A stretch of DNA of 33,868 nt from an uncultured Veillonella sp. (GCA_900556785.1 USQK01000010.1:1-33868), one strand, 5' to 3'; positions 1-7,778 are shown, numbered from the stretch's first letter. Notes: generated from the sequence alone by a model not told the origin. Made by a program: numbers and translations.

Positions 1-52
1 TATATCTAATATAGATATATAAAACCTAATGGTTTTACTGTTGTTGTGAGTG

Positions 53-80
53 TTGAAAATAAATAATATATAATTATTAT
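53..80 (+). promoter_or_regulatory. candidate promoter of gltS
   Basis: TTGAAA at 53-58 and TATTAT at 75-80 with a 16-nt spacer. The surrounding leader is very AT-rich, so other -10 matches exist (for example TATAAT at 69-74, too close to this -35). The first 36 nt also hold two small palindromes, at 3-17 and 21-36, of unknown role. Confidence 0.35.
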
Positions 81-164
81 GCCTTATATATTCTATAGTT
101 TTTTTCGACCATTCATGATACCATAAAATATAAGTTTTATTTTTTATTTTAAAGGAGTGATTTT

Positions 165-1412
165 ATGCCACTTATTGACTTAGCGTTAGTCAACGATGTA
201 TGGACATTGAAACTGTCCATGATCCAAACTGTAGGCCTCGCTGTAATCACGTTATTCATTGGTACTTGGATTAACAAGCATTCCAAGTTCTTACAACGTA
301 TGTGTATGCCTGCACCAGCTGTAGGGGCTTTGCCATTTGCATTCTTAACTGCTATTCTTTCTTACTACAAGATTTTGAACATTACCTTTGAAGGTTCCCT
401 ACAAACATTCTTAATGCTTGCCTTCTTTACTACTATCGGTTTGATGGCTTCTTTGAAAGTCCTCAAAAAAGGCGGTATCTTCATTATCTTCTTCTTCCTC
501 GCTTGTGCAGTATGGATTGTTGTACAAAATACAGCAGGTATTATGATTGCTAAAGCTTTAGGTATTGAACCAATCATCGGTATTATGGCTGGTTCCGTAT
601 CCATGATTGGTGGTCTTGGTACTGCTGGCGCCTTCGGTCCATATTATGAACAATTGCTAGGTATCCCTGGTACAGCATCCGCAGCGGTTGCAGCCGCAAC
701 ATTCGGCATGGTAGCAGGTACAATTCTCGGTGCTCCTGTAGGTGAACGCATTATCAAAATGCACAAAGTTAAAACACCTTATGAAAATCCTGAGTTAATG
801 GAAGATGAAGGCATTGACATGATCGAAGATCACGTTGAAAGTGGTGGCAAACAATTCAATGCCCAAGACCTTTTAACAATCTGTATGTGGATTGGCCTTG
901 CATTAGGTATCGGTACTATCGTAAGTGCTGGTTTGTCTATCTTAACTCCACTACCTGCATATATCGGTGCAATGATTTGTGCAGCTGTAATCCGTAACTT
1001 CGGTGACTTCACTAAAGCTTACAAAATCAACGATGCAGCTCTTGATGCAGTATCCAATGTAGCATTATCTCTATTCGTAACTATGGCTATCAATAGCTTG
1101 AAACTAGTTCAATTAATCGATCTTGCTTTACCACTTATTACGATCTTAGTTGCACAAATGGCACTTATCTGTGTATTTGCATATCTTATCTACTTCCTAT
1201 TTGGTCGCAACTACGATGCAGTTATGCTTGGTTCTGGTGCCATCGGCTTCGGCTTAGGTGCTACACCAAATGCATTGGTTAATATGTTATCCTTAGCAAG
1301 TAAACATGGTCCATCCCCTCGTGCATGGCTCGTAGTTTCCTTGGTAGGTGCATTCTTAATCGACTTTGCTAATGCTTTCCTAATTACAACAATGGCTGGC
1401 ATTCTTTACTAA
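165..1412 (+). CDS. gltS: sodium/glutamate symporter GltS
   Basis: Predicted inner-membrane carrier that imports glutamate with Na+. The 415-residue protein is hydrophobic throughout, close to the roughly 400 aa usual for GltS. It carries the two internally repeated family signatures: a GSVSMIGGLGTAGAFGP stretch in the first half (about residues 142-158) and a GFGLGATPNALVNM stretch in the second half (about 363-376). Both resemble the re-entrant loop motifs of E. coli GltS. A hydrophilic linker around residues 190-230 separates the halves. The start is fixed by AAAGGAGTGA 4-5 nt upstream of the ATG. The gene is monocistronic, with a terminator directly after the stop. Neighbouring genes give no pathway context. 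Confidence 0.93.
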   Translation: MPLIDLALVNDVWTLKLSMIQTVGLAVITLFIGTWINKHSKFLQRMCMPAPAVGALPFAFLTAILSYYKILNITFEGSLQTFLMLAFFTTIGLMASLKVLKKGGIFIIFFFLACAVWIVVQNTAGIMIAKALGIEPIIGIMAGSVSMIGGLGTAGAFGPYYEQLLGIPGTASAAVAAATFGMVAGTILGAPVGERIIKMHKVKTPYENPELMEDEGIDMIEDHVESGGKQFNAQDLLTICMWIGLALGIGTIVSAGLSILTPLPAYIGAMICAAVIRNFGDFTKAYKINDAALDAVSNVALSLFVTMAINSLKLVQLIDLALPLITILVAQMALICVFAYLIYFLFGRNYDAVMLGSGAIGFGLGATPNALVNMLSLASKHGPSPRAWLVVSLVGAFLIDFANAFLITTMAGILY

Positions 1413-1414
1413 AT

Positions 1415-1442
1415 AAAAAGGACCCGTTCGGGTCCTTTTTTT
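1415..1442 (+). terminator. intrinsic terminator of gltS
   Basis: Perfect 11-bp stem AAAAAGGACCC / GGGTCCTTTTT with a GTTC loop and a T run, beginning 3 nt after the gltS stop. Confidence 0.95.
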
Positions 1443-1445
1443 ATG

Positions 1446-1492
1446 AAAAGAGCTTATTAGAATGATATGTTATCAATCTAATAAGCTCTTTT
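1446..1492. terminator. bidirectional terminator, originally shared by gltS and rsmA
   Basis: Perfect 16-bp stem between 1446-1461 and 1477-1492, bounded by A and T runs so that either strand could terminate here. Before the IS inserted it lay a few nucleotides past the rsmA stop codon and probably ended the leftward rnmV-rsmA transcript. The IS now lies between them. Confidence 0.8.
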
Positions 1493-1500
1493 TACATTGT
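1493..1500. repeat. left target-site duplication of the IS
   Basis: TACATTGT directly before the left terminal repeat. The identical octamer follows the right end at 2847-2854. Confidence 0.95.
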
Positions 1501-1525
1501 GGGTTATAGGACAAAAAGTGTTGCT
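1501..1525 (+). repeat. IS left terminal inverted repeat
   Basis: 25 bp, perfect inverted match to 2822-2846. Ends in AGTGTTGCT on the inner side. Confidence 0.95.
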
Positions 1526-1528
1526 GTT

Positions 1529-1569
1529 AATGCCGATGGAACTAGTTAAATACTAGCTCCATCGGCATT
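1529..1569 (+). terminator. hairpin between the two end copies at the IS left side
   Basis: 12-bp arms AATGCCGATGGA / TCCATCGGCATT enclose a second ACTAG-type stem, then TTTTATCTTTTT. It reads as an intrinsic terminator that would stop rightward transcription entering from outside the IS. A second, weaker hairpin (AAACCCCTT with AAAGGGTTT, about 1624-1660) lies closer to the gene. Similar insulation of transposase genes from outside transcription is known for other IS elements. Confidence 0.7.
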
Positions 1570-1593
1570 TTATCTTTTTGAGTAACTTTTACA

Positions 1594-1614
1594 TATAGGA
1601 CAAAAAGTGTTGCT
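1594..1614 (+). repeat. internal direct copy of the IS end sequence
   Basis: 21 bp identical to 1505-1525, in the same orientation and 89 bp further in. It could be a second transposase binding site or an older element end. The outer copy is the one abutting the target duplication. Confidence 0.9.
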
Positions 1615-1699
1615 AAAAAGTCGGAAACCCCTTGATTTTACTGACTCAAAAAGGGTTTTATCTTTCTAAAGAGATATATTTTTTAGAAGGAGTATAATT

Positions 1700-2818
1700 A
1701 TGAAACTAGTCAGATGCCCTAATTGTGGTTTCGTCTGTAAGAGAAATGGTAAAACAAGTGCGGGTTCTCAACGTTGGTATTGTAATCAATGTTCTTGCTC
1801 ATTCACAAATAAAGTGAATAAAACTAATAATAATTTACAGATATTTTTGGATTGGTTATTTGGTAAACACACACAGTTAGATATGGCTGGCGATGGACGT
1901 TCATTTCGTAGAAAAACATCACAGTTTTGGGAGCTTTGGCCATTACCACCAAAAGTTGAATCATCAAGTAGTGTGGTATTTGTTGATGGTATTTATTTAG
2001 CTAGAAATGCTTGTATTTTAATCTGTTGTAATGAGACGCATGTCTTAGGCTGGTATGTTTGTAGATATGAGCATTCTAAGGCTTGGGAGGCTTTATTACG
2101 ACGTATTTCATCACCTATAGTAGTTATATCCGATGGTGGTACCGGCTTTCAAAAGGCATTAAAAAAAGTTTGGCCGAAAGCCAAACTACAAAGGTGCTTA
2201 TTTCATGCATTTCAACAAGTAAAACGCTATACAACAATACGTCCTAAAACGATTGCTGGTTGTGAGTTATATGGAATTGCAAGGGATTTATTAACAATAC
2301 ACACGCAAGATCATGCTATGAAGTGGGTACAAAACGTTATGTCATGGAAAGTACGACATAGGGTATTCCTATCAGAAATAACAGTTGATGAAAATGGTAC
2401 GATACGACCTAAACATGAACGACTTATAAAAGCAGAAAATTCCTTAGTTAAATTGATTAACAAAAGATGTTTATTTACTTACTTAGATGCATCATTAACA
2501 TGTACCTGCCCAGCTACTAATAATCGTATAGAAGGTGGTGTAAATGCTCAGTTACGCACTATGTTACGTAATCATAGAGGAATGTCTATTGAAAGACGAA
2601 TAAAAGCGGTGTTCTGGTGGTGCTATATGCACTCACCAAACCCGCTTTCTAATGCAGAAATACTTAAGGTTATGCCGACCAACAAGAGTATTTCTGATAT
2701 ATATCATACCATACATGAACAATCTAGGTTAGAAGCTTCTATTCCGACTTGGGGTGATGCTATTGTTTGGAGTGATTTGCATAATTATGATCGCCTATTT
2801 ACCAATCTTTGGGACTAA
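1700..2818 (+). CDS. IS256-family (IS1249-like) DDE transposase
   Basis: A 372-residue transposase that would bind the terminal repeats and catalyse cut or copy of the element. It begins with a zinc ribbon (CPNCG at residues 6-10, then CNQC at 28-31). The DDE core follows: D96 in FVDGIY, D145 in ISDGGTG, and E278 in NNRIEGG. Between them the IS256-type signature C166-x2-H169 (RCLFHAFQQVKR) is intact. The start is set by AGAAGGAGT about 7 nt upstream of the ATG. No frameshift or internal stop is seen, so the protein is probably functional. Confidence 0.92.
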   Translation: MKLVRCPNCGFVCKRNGKTSAGSQRWYCNQCSCSFTNKVNKTNNNLQIFLDWLFGKHTQLDMAGDGRSFRRKTSQFWELWPLPPKVESSSSVVFVDGIYLARNACILICCNETHVLGWYVCRYEHSKAWEALLRRISSPIVVISDGGTGFQKALKKVWPKAKLQRCLFHAFQQVKRYTTIRPKTIAGCELYGIARDLLTIHTQDHAMKWVQNVMSWKVRHRVFLSEITVDENGTIRPKHERLIKAENSLVKLINKRCLFTYLDASLTCTCPATNNRIEGGVNAQLRTMLRNHRGMSIERRIKAVFWWCYMHSPNPLSNAEILKVMPTNKSISDIYHTIHEQSRLEASIPTWGDAIVWSDLHNYDRLFTNLWD

Positions 2819-2821
2819 AAT

Positions 2822-2846
2822 AGCAACACTTTTTGTCCTATAACCC
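2822..2846 (-). repeat. IS right terminal inverted repeat
   Basis: 25 bp, perfect inverted match to 1501-1525, starting 3 nt after the transposase stop. Confidence 0.95.
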
Positions 2847-2854
2847 TACATTGT
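2847..2854. repeat. right target-site duplication of the IS
   Basis: TACATTGT, identical to 1493-1500. It ends 1 nt before the rsmA stop codon (2856-2858). Confidence 0.95.
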
Positions 2855-2855
2855 A

Positions 2856-3710
2856 CTATTTAATTAAAGAAGCCCACGCATTAGCTACATCGGCGAATTC
2901 TTGAAGGGTAAATGTTTCCCCTCTTCGTTGACCATCGATATTCGCTTTTGCTAACAGCTCTTCGATTCTATCTTTTGATAAGCCCGTTGTTTTCATTGTA
3001 TTAGCAAATGTTTTCCGTCGTTGCGCAAAACCAGCTTTCACCACTCGGAAGAATAGTTTCTCATCAATCACATCAACAGGAGGCTTGTCACGCAATACGC
3101 AGCGAATAACAGAGCTTGTTACAGCTGGAGCTGGCAAGAAAGATTTAGGCGGTACATCAAGTACAATATCAGGCTCAGTATAATACTGTACAGCTACAGA
3201 CAATGCACCATAATCCTTTGTACCTGGCTTAGCTACCATACGCAAGGCCACCTCTTTTTGCACCATTACAACAAGGCGTTCTATCGGTAATTTACTTTCC
3301 AATAGAGACATAATAATAGGTGTTGTAATATAGTATGGCAAATTAGCAACCACTTTAAATGGTTTATGGTTCATAATGGTTGGCACATCGAGTTTCAACA
3401 CATCACCATGGACAATACGTACATTGTCATAAGAAGCCAAGGTAGTATCTAGAACCTCTAATAAGCGACGGTCTAACTCAATGGCCGTTACATCGGCACC
3501 ACTTTGTGCTAACCCCTGTGTCAATGTGCCAATACCAGGACCTACCTCTAGTACAGGTTCACCAGGTGTCAATTCCGCAGCATGTACAATTTCGTCTACA
3601 ATACCTCTCTTAATAAGAAAGTTCTGCCCTAATTTCTTACTCATTTTAATATCGAAGCGTTTACATATATAATGTACTACTTCAGGGCTTGCAATTACTG
3701 ATTCTAACAT
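2856..3710 (-). CDS. rsmA: 16S rRNA (adenine(1518)-N6/adenine(1519)-N6)-dimethyltransferase
   Basis: KsgA/RsmA dimethylates two adjacent adenines in helix 45 near the 3' end of 16S rRNA, a late small-subunit maturation step. The 284-aa protein has the family opening KKLGQNFLI, a SAM-binding motif VLEVGPGIGTLT, and the catalytic NLPYYITTPII motif in the middle. C-terminal residues fit the small helical substrate domain. AGGAGTTAAG precedes the ATG. It lies 13 nt after rnmV in a two-gene operon, an arrangement also found in Bacillus. The IS has inserted immediately after its stop codon without changing the protein, but it moved the probable terminator about 1.35 kb away. Confidence 0.96.
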   Translation of the reverse strand: MLESVIASPEVVHYICKRFDIKMSKKLGQNFLIKRGIVDEIVHAAELTPGEPVLEVGPGIGTLTQGLAQSGADVTAIELDRRLLEVLDTTLASYDNVRIVHGDVLKLDVPTIMNHKPFKVVANLPYYITTPIIMSLLESKLPIERLVVMVQKEVALRMVAKPGTKDYGALSVAVQYYTEPDIVLDVPPKSFLPAPAVTSSVIRCVLRDKPPVDVIDEKLFFRVVKAGFAQRRKTFANTMKTTGLSKDRIEELLAKANIDGQRRGETFTLQEFADVANAWASLIK

Positions 3711-3723
3711 CTTAACTCCTATT

Positions 3724-4251
3724 TTAACTATTTACAGCCTCTTCAAAAGCATCTCGACTTATACCGTAGTGATTTAAACGGTATAAAAACTGTTTCCCAT
3801 TGCAATAACCAATGCCTAACTTTGCACCAATAATCGCACGGCGAACGGCACTATCTGGCATACCTGATAATCCATGACGAACTAGATCTACCATAGAAAA
3901 TTCGTTAGATGATTCCAAGGATTCTACATGTAATGTAGATAAAGCCTTTCTAATGGATTCTGGAGATGCTTGTTCTATGCCAATATCATCATTTGCAAAC
4001 GCTTCATCACGAGGGACAAAAGCATGCTGTGCATTAGGGAATTTTTTTGTTAATACACGACGAATTCTCTCCCCTGCTGTATCAGGATCAGTTAATATGA
4101 TAATACCTCGCTTTTCATAAGCTACACGAATCATATCAATAACACCTTTACGAAGTGTAAAACCCTCTGTAGCAATACAGTCTGCTTCCACGGCTTGTGC
4201 AATACGTTGTATATCAGATTTTCCTTCTACTACGATGACTTGTTTAAGCAT
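3724..4251 (-). CDS. rnmV: ribonuclease M5
   Basis: RNase M5 makes the final cuts that mature 5S rRNA from its precursor, usually with ribosomal protein uL18 as cofactor. The 175-aa protein opens with a TOPRIM domain: VIVVEGKSD (the Glu at residue 9) and later ILTDPDTAGERIR (the DxD-type acidic motif near residue 55). GGAGGACCT precedes the ATG. It is the first gene of the rnmV-rsmA operon. The window also contains a 5S gene, a natural substrate. Confidence 0.94.
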   Translation of the reverse strand: MLKQVIVVEGKSDIQRIAQAVEADCIATEGFTLRKGVIDMIRVAYEKRGIIILTDPDTAGERIRRVLTKKFPNAQHAFVPRDEAFANDDIGIEQASPESIRKALSTLHVESLESSNEFSMVDLVRHGLSGMPDSAVRRAIIGAKLGIGYCNGKQFLYRLNHYGISRDAFEEAVNS

Positions 4252-4276
4252 AGGTCCTCCTTTATTCTATTAGTAC

Positions 4277-4304
4277 ATTGTAACATATATATAACATTGC
4301 TTAA
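4277..4304 (-). promoter_or_regulatory. candidate rnmV promoter
   Basis: On the minus strand, TTAAGC (4299-4304) and TACAAT (4277-4282) with 16 nt between. The -35 overlaps that of the divergent LysR promoter, so one regulator could affect both. Confidence 0.35.
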
Positions 4305-4325
4305 ATACTTATAATCGAGTAGTAT
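4297..4325 (+). promoter_or_regulatory. candidate promoter of the LysR-type gene
   Basis: TTGCTT at 4297-4302 and TAGTAT at 4320-4325, 17-nt spacer, 30 nt before the ATG. LysR-type genes often control their own divergent promoter region; that is inference here. Confidence 0.45.
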
Positions 4326-4355
4326 AAGTAGTGTAATATATAAAAGGAGGCCATT

Positions 4356-5294
4356 ATGACCTTACAACAATTAAAGTATGTCACAACAATTGCAAATATA
4401 GGCAGTATTAGTGAAGCTGCTAAGAGACTCTTCGTGTCTCAACCAAGTCTAACAAAGGCTATTAAGGAATTGGAAAAGGAAATGGGCATTACCATTTTCG
4501 ACCGCACCAATAAAGGGATTACTGTTTCTAAAGAAGGGGAACGTTTCCTCGGCTATGCACGACAAGTACTAGAACAAGCCACTTTATTGGAAGAGCAATA
4601 TAAAAGCCAAAGCGGTGGTAAAAAACAATTCTCTGTTTCTACGCAACATTACTCCTTTGCAGTTAACGCCTTTGTAGAGCTTTTAAAAGGCGCAGGCATC
4701 GATCAATATGATGTATCCTTACGGGAAACTCAAACCTATGAAATCATCGATGACGTAGCTCATATGAAGAGTGAGATTGGTTTACTCTTCTATAATGATT
4801 TTAATAGACCTGTACTGGAGAAATTAATTCATACTAATGAATTAACATTTACAGAGTTATTTACTGCACACCCACATATCTTCATAGGCAAAAACCATCC
4901 ACTAGCTAATAAAAAGGTTGTATCTATGGACGAATTAGAGGAATATCCATATATCTCCTTTGAACAAGGCGATCACAACTCCTTCTATTTCTCTGAAGAA
5001 ATTTTTAGTACCGTTGTACGACCAAAACATATTCGTGTACGCGATAGAGCATCTCTCTTTAGTTTATTGCTTGGACTAGATGGATATACCGTATCTAGTG
5101 GTGTTATCGATGAAGAAGTAAATGGGGAGAATATTATCTCTGTACCTCTCGCCGAAGAAGGTTTGATGCATATCGGTTACATTACCAATAACAAAATGCA
5201 TCGCAGCCGTTTAGGGCAAGAATATATTCAAGCCTTAGAACAGTATGTAGGCAACTACGGCAGACATATTAAACTACCTGAAACAAAAGAATAA
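4356..5294 (+). CDS. LysR-family transcriptional regulator
   Basis: A 312-aa regulator with an N-terminal winged helix-turn-helix (TLQQLKYVTTIANIGSISEA, then SQPSLTKAIKELE, residues 2-60) and a C-terminal ligand-binding domain, as in the LysR family. AAAAGGAGG stands before the ATG. It is divergent from rnmV. Downstream, beyond a terminator hairpin and 250 nt of AT-rich DNA, is a methionine-synthase-like gene with msrAB, which makes a sulfur or methionine signal a reasonable guess. Neither ligand nor target can be read from the sequence. Confidence 0.9.
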   Translation: MTLQQLKYVTTIANIGSISEAAKRLFVSQPSLTKAIKELEKEMGITIFDRTNKGITVSKEGERFLGYARQVLEQATLLEEQYKSQSGGKKQFSVSTQHYSFAVNAFVELLKGAGIDQYDVSLRETQTYEIIDDVAHMKSEIGLLFYNDFNRPVLEKLIHTNELTFTELFTAHPHIFIGKNHPLANKKVVSMDELEEYPYISFEQGDHNSFYFSEEIFSTVVRPKHIRVRDRASLFSLLLGLDGYTVSSGVIDEEVNGENIISVPLAEEGLMHIGYITNNKMHRSRLGQEYIQALEQYVGNYGRHIKLPETKE

Positions 5295-5353
5295 TATTGT
5301 AGGATTCTTGATTATATTTCAACTACTCTACATAATAGTTTAACTTTACATAA

Positions 5354-5433
5354 AAGCACTCTCGATTTTGAACTGTACCTCGGAAAATTGTGTCCAATTT
5401 TTGGGGTGCAGTTCATTTAGAGAGTGCTTTTTA
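5354..5433. terminator. long nested hairpin, probable bidirectional terminator, with IS3-like ends
   Basis: Outer arms AAAAGCACTCTC (5354-5365) and GAGAGTGCTTTT (5422-5433), then an inner near-perfect pairing of TGAACTGTACC (5371-5381) with the complement at 5407-5417, then AAAATTG/CAATTTT around a TGTC loop. The inner 47 nt read TG...CA and look like the two ends of an IS3-family element joined head to head (inference from memory of such ends). It would end the LysR transcript. Confidence 0.7.
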
Positions 5434-5685
5434 ATATATGTAGGAAATCTAACTGCTAACAACTAAACCAAAGAAAAGCATAAGATAGAATAAGATATGC
5501 CACAACTGAGTTGATACTATATTACTTTTACATCTCGATATAACTGAAGCGCAAAAATAACTCTCTGATATAACTTAAAACTATATACAACATTAATATA
5601 TTGATATTTTTATATATGCTCATCCTTAGTTATAATAAACCTATCGAATCTATCGGTTTTACCGTTTATATAAGGAGGATTATAT
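5434..5685. other. non-coding leader before the methionine-synthase-like gene
   Basis: AT-rich, no ORF. It holds a direct repeat with core GATATAACT at 5537-5545 and 5567-5575, exactly 30 bp apart and each preceded by CTC(T). A TATAAT at 5631-5636 has only a weak -35 (TTTATA, 5609-5614). AAGGAGGA lies just before the start codon. I saw no SAM riboswitch core or T-box motif. Confidence 0.5.
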
Positions 5686-6807
5686 ATGTCCAAACAATTA
5701 GCACCATTTCATTTTGATATCGTAGGTTCATTCCTACGCCCAGCAGAATTAAAAGAAGCTCGTGAAGCTTTTACAAAAGGAAATATTACAAGAGAAGAGC
5801 TAACAGCTGTTGAAGATCGTCTTATTACAGACCTCATTCAAAAACAAAAAGCTGCAGGTCTTCCTGTTATTACTGATGGTGAATTCCGCCGTGCATACTG
5901 GCACTTAGATTTCATGTGGGGATTCAATGGCGTAAAAGAAATTGAACTTGAACACGGTTACAAATTCGTTGGTCAAGAAACAGCGCCAGGCTCCCTCGCC
6001 CTTACTGGTAAAATTACAGGTACTAACCATCCATTTGTAGAACATTTCAAATTTGTAAAACAATTTGAAGATGAACATACTACAGCTCGTCAAACAATTC
6101 CTGCGCCATCCCAATTCTTAGCCGAATTATTCCGCGAGGATAACGGTATTACAACACGCTCCTTCTACCCTGATTTAGAAGAATTAATTCAAGACATTGC
6201 TGCTGCATACCGTCAAGTAATTAAAGACCTCTATGAAGCAGGTTGCCGCAACATCCAATTTGATGATTGCACTTGGGGTATGTGCTGTGACCACGCTTAC
6301 TGGACTGGTCGCCAAAAAGATAAAAGTGTTACTATTGAAGGTGAAACAGCTAAGTACCTACGCTTAAACAACTTGGCTCTTGAAGGTCGGCCTCATGATT
6401 TGGCGTTCACAACGCATGTATGCCGTGGTAATTATAACTCTACTTGGGCTGCTAGTGGTGGTTATGAACCAGTTGCACCAATTCTATTCGCTAAAGAAAA
6501 TGTAGATGCATACTATCTAGAATTTGATGATGACCGCTCTGGTGGCTTTGAACCATTGCGTGAAGTGTCTCCTAATAAAAAGGTCGTATTAGGTCTTATT
6601 ACATCTAAACGTCCAGAATTAGAGGATAAAGAGGTTATCAAAGAACGTATTAAAGAAGCTACAAAATATATTCCACTCGATAGACTTTGCCTATCCCCTC
6701 AATGTGGCTTTGCATCTTGTGAAATCGGCAACCAATTGACCGAAGAGCAACAATGGGCTAAACTTGCATTAGTTAAAGAAATAGCTCATGAAGTTTGGGG
6801 TGATTAA
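5686..6807 (+). CDS. cobalamin-independent methionine synthase-like methyltransferase (YxjG/YxjH type)
   Basis: Resembles the C-terminal catalytic half of MetE as a stand-alone protein (373 aa against about 750 for MetE), like B. subtilis YxjG/YxjH. It probably methylates homocysteine or a related thiol; the methyl donor cannot be told from the sequence. Zinc-ligand residues are visible: THVCRGN (His and Cys, near residues 244-246), the Glu in YLEFDDD (near 284), and SPQCGFASC (near 344). The start MSKQLAPFHFDIVGSFLRP and the RBS AAGGAGGATT fit. The stop codon touches the ATG of msrAB, so the two are translationally coupled and may both serve methionine supply and repair. Confidence 0.86.
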   Translation: MSKQLAPFHFDIVGSFLRPAELKEAREAFTKGNITREELTAVEDRLITDLIQKQKAAGLPVITDGEFRRAYWHLDFMWGFNGVKEIELEHGYKFVGQETAPGSLALTGKITGTNHPFVEHFKFVKQFEDEHTTARQTIPAPSQFLAELFREDNGITTRSFYPDLEELIQDIAAAYRQVIKDLYEAGCRNIQFDDCTWGMCCDHAYWTGRQKDKSVTIEGETAKYLRLNNLALEGRPHDLAFTTHVCRGNYNSTWAASGGYEPVAPILFAKENVDAYYLEFDDDRSGGFEPLREVSPNKKVVLGLITSKRPELEDKEVIKERIKEATKYIPLDRLCLSPQCGFASCEIGNQLTEEQQWAKLALVKEIAHEVWGD

Positions 6808-7746
6808 ATGAACGAACACACAATATATTTAGGGGGCGGTTGTTTCTGGGGCCTTCAAGGGTATATCAGAAAAATCTCTGGCGTGATTTCCACTGAAGTA
6901 GGCTATGCCAATGGTCCTACGGAAAATCCAAGTTATGAAGATGTCTGTCATGATAGTGGTCACGTGGAAGCACTAAAGGTTACATACGATGCAGATGTAC
7001 TTTCCTTAGATCACTTAATTCAATACTTCTTACGCGCTATTGATCCATTCAGCATTAATAAACAAGGTGGCGACGTAGGCATTCAATATCGAACTGGTAT
7101 TTACTATATAGATAAAGCCGACAAATCAATTATTGAAAGCACTTTAGCTCGTGCGCAATCCTTCGAAGGAAAGCCATTTGCTATTGAAGTATTACCTCTA
7201 TCTAACTACTATTCTGCAGAGGAATATCACCAAGATTACTTAGATAAAAATCCTACTGGTTATTGTCATATTCCACTAGACCTATCTGATGAACCACTTG
7301 TAGATGACAGTGACTATAATAAACCTTCCGAGGAAGATCTCAAGGCTTTATCCCCTCAAGAATTTGAAGTTACACAGAACTCTGCTACGGATGCGCCGTT
7401 CAGTCATACCCTAACTGATGAGTTCAAACCAGGGCTGTACGTAGATATCACTACGGGAGAACCCCTCTTCGTGTCCGCCCATAAATTTGAGTCTCACTGT
7501 GGTTGGCCTAGCTTCACAAAGCCAATCGCAAAGGATGTCATTAAATACTATCAAGATGACTCTCATGGCATGAATCGGATTGAAGTCCGTAGCCGCATTG
7601 GTAATGCCCATTTAGGCCATGTATTTGAAGATGGTCCTAATGGCTCACTTCGCTACTGTATCAATGGATCATCTTTACGATTTATTCCTAAAGATGAATT
7701 AAAAGGTACAAAGTACGAATATTTAATTCCATATATCGAAGACTAA
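6808..7746 (+). CDS. msrAB: bifunctional peptide-methionine sulfoxide reductase MsrA/MsrB
   Basis: Repairs oxidised methionine: the MsrA part reduces the S epimer, the MsrB part the R epimer. The MsrA domain (about 1-160) has the catalytic motif LGGGCFWG with Cys12, and YCHIPLDL near its end with a likely resolving Cys. The MsrB domain (about 180-312) has HCGWPSF, RSRIGNAHLGHVF and the catalytic RYCINGSSLRF. The CxxC pairs of zinc-type MsrB are not seen. No signal peptide, so cytoplasmic. The ATG follows the upstream stop with no gap, and GGGGTGA within the upstream gene serves as RBS. Confidence 0.95.
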   Translation: MNEHTIYLGGGCFWGLQGYIRKISGVISTEVGYANGPTENPSYEDVCHDSGHVEALKVTYDADVLSLDHLIQYFLRAIDPFSINKQGGDVGIQYRTGIYYIDKADKSIIESTLARAQSFEGKPFAIEVLPLSNYYSAEEYHQDYLDKNPTGYCHIPLDLSDEPLVDDSDYNKPSEEDLKALSPQEFEVTQNSATDAPFSHTLTDEFKPGLYVDITTGEPLFVSAHKFESHCGWPSFTKPIAKDVIKYYQDDSHGMNRIEVRSRIGNAHLGHVFEDGPNGSLRYCINGSSLRFIPKDELKGTKYEYLIPYIED

Positions 7747-7778
7747 AAAAGGACGCCTTAATCATAAGGCGTCCTTTT
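7747..7778 (+). terminator. terminator of the methyltransferase-msrAB operon
   Basis: 14-bp perfect stem AAAAGGACGCCTTA / TAAGGCGTCCTTTT with an ATCA loop, directly after the msrAB stop. Confidence 0.95.

Larger units (their letters stand above)
1501..2846 (+). mobile_element. complete insertion sequence, IS256 family, IS1249-like group
   Basis: A 1346-bp element with perfect 25-bp terminal inverted repeats at 1501-1525 and 2822-2846 (outer end GGGTTATAGGAC) and an 8-bp duplicated target, TACATTGT. One transposase gene fills most of it. The IS256 assignment rests on the transposase motifs, the 8-bp duplication and the repeat length. The IS1249-like grouping rests on the N-terminal zinc ribbon and is from memory of that group. 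Identical ends and duplication plus an undamaged reading frame point to a recent, potentially active copy. The left end holds an extra internal copy of the end sequence and two hairpins before the gene. No terminator follows the transposase inside the element, so rightward transcription could run antisense into rsmA. Confidence 0.93.

Noticed and set aside
5434..5685. Possible SAM riboswitch or Met T-box before the methionine-synthase-like gene
   Set aside because: I could not find the conserved core of either, nor an antiterminator/terminator pair next to the start codon.
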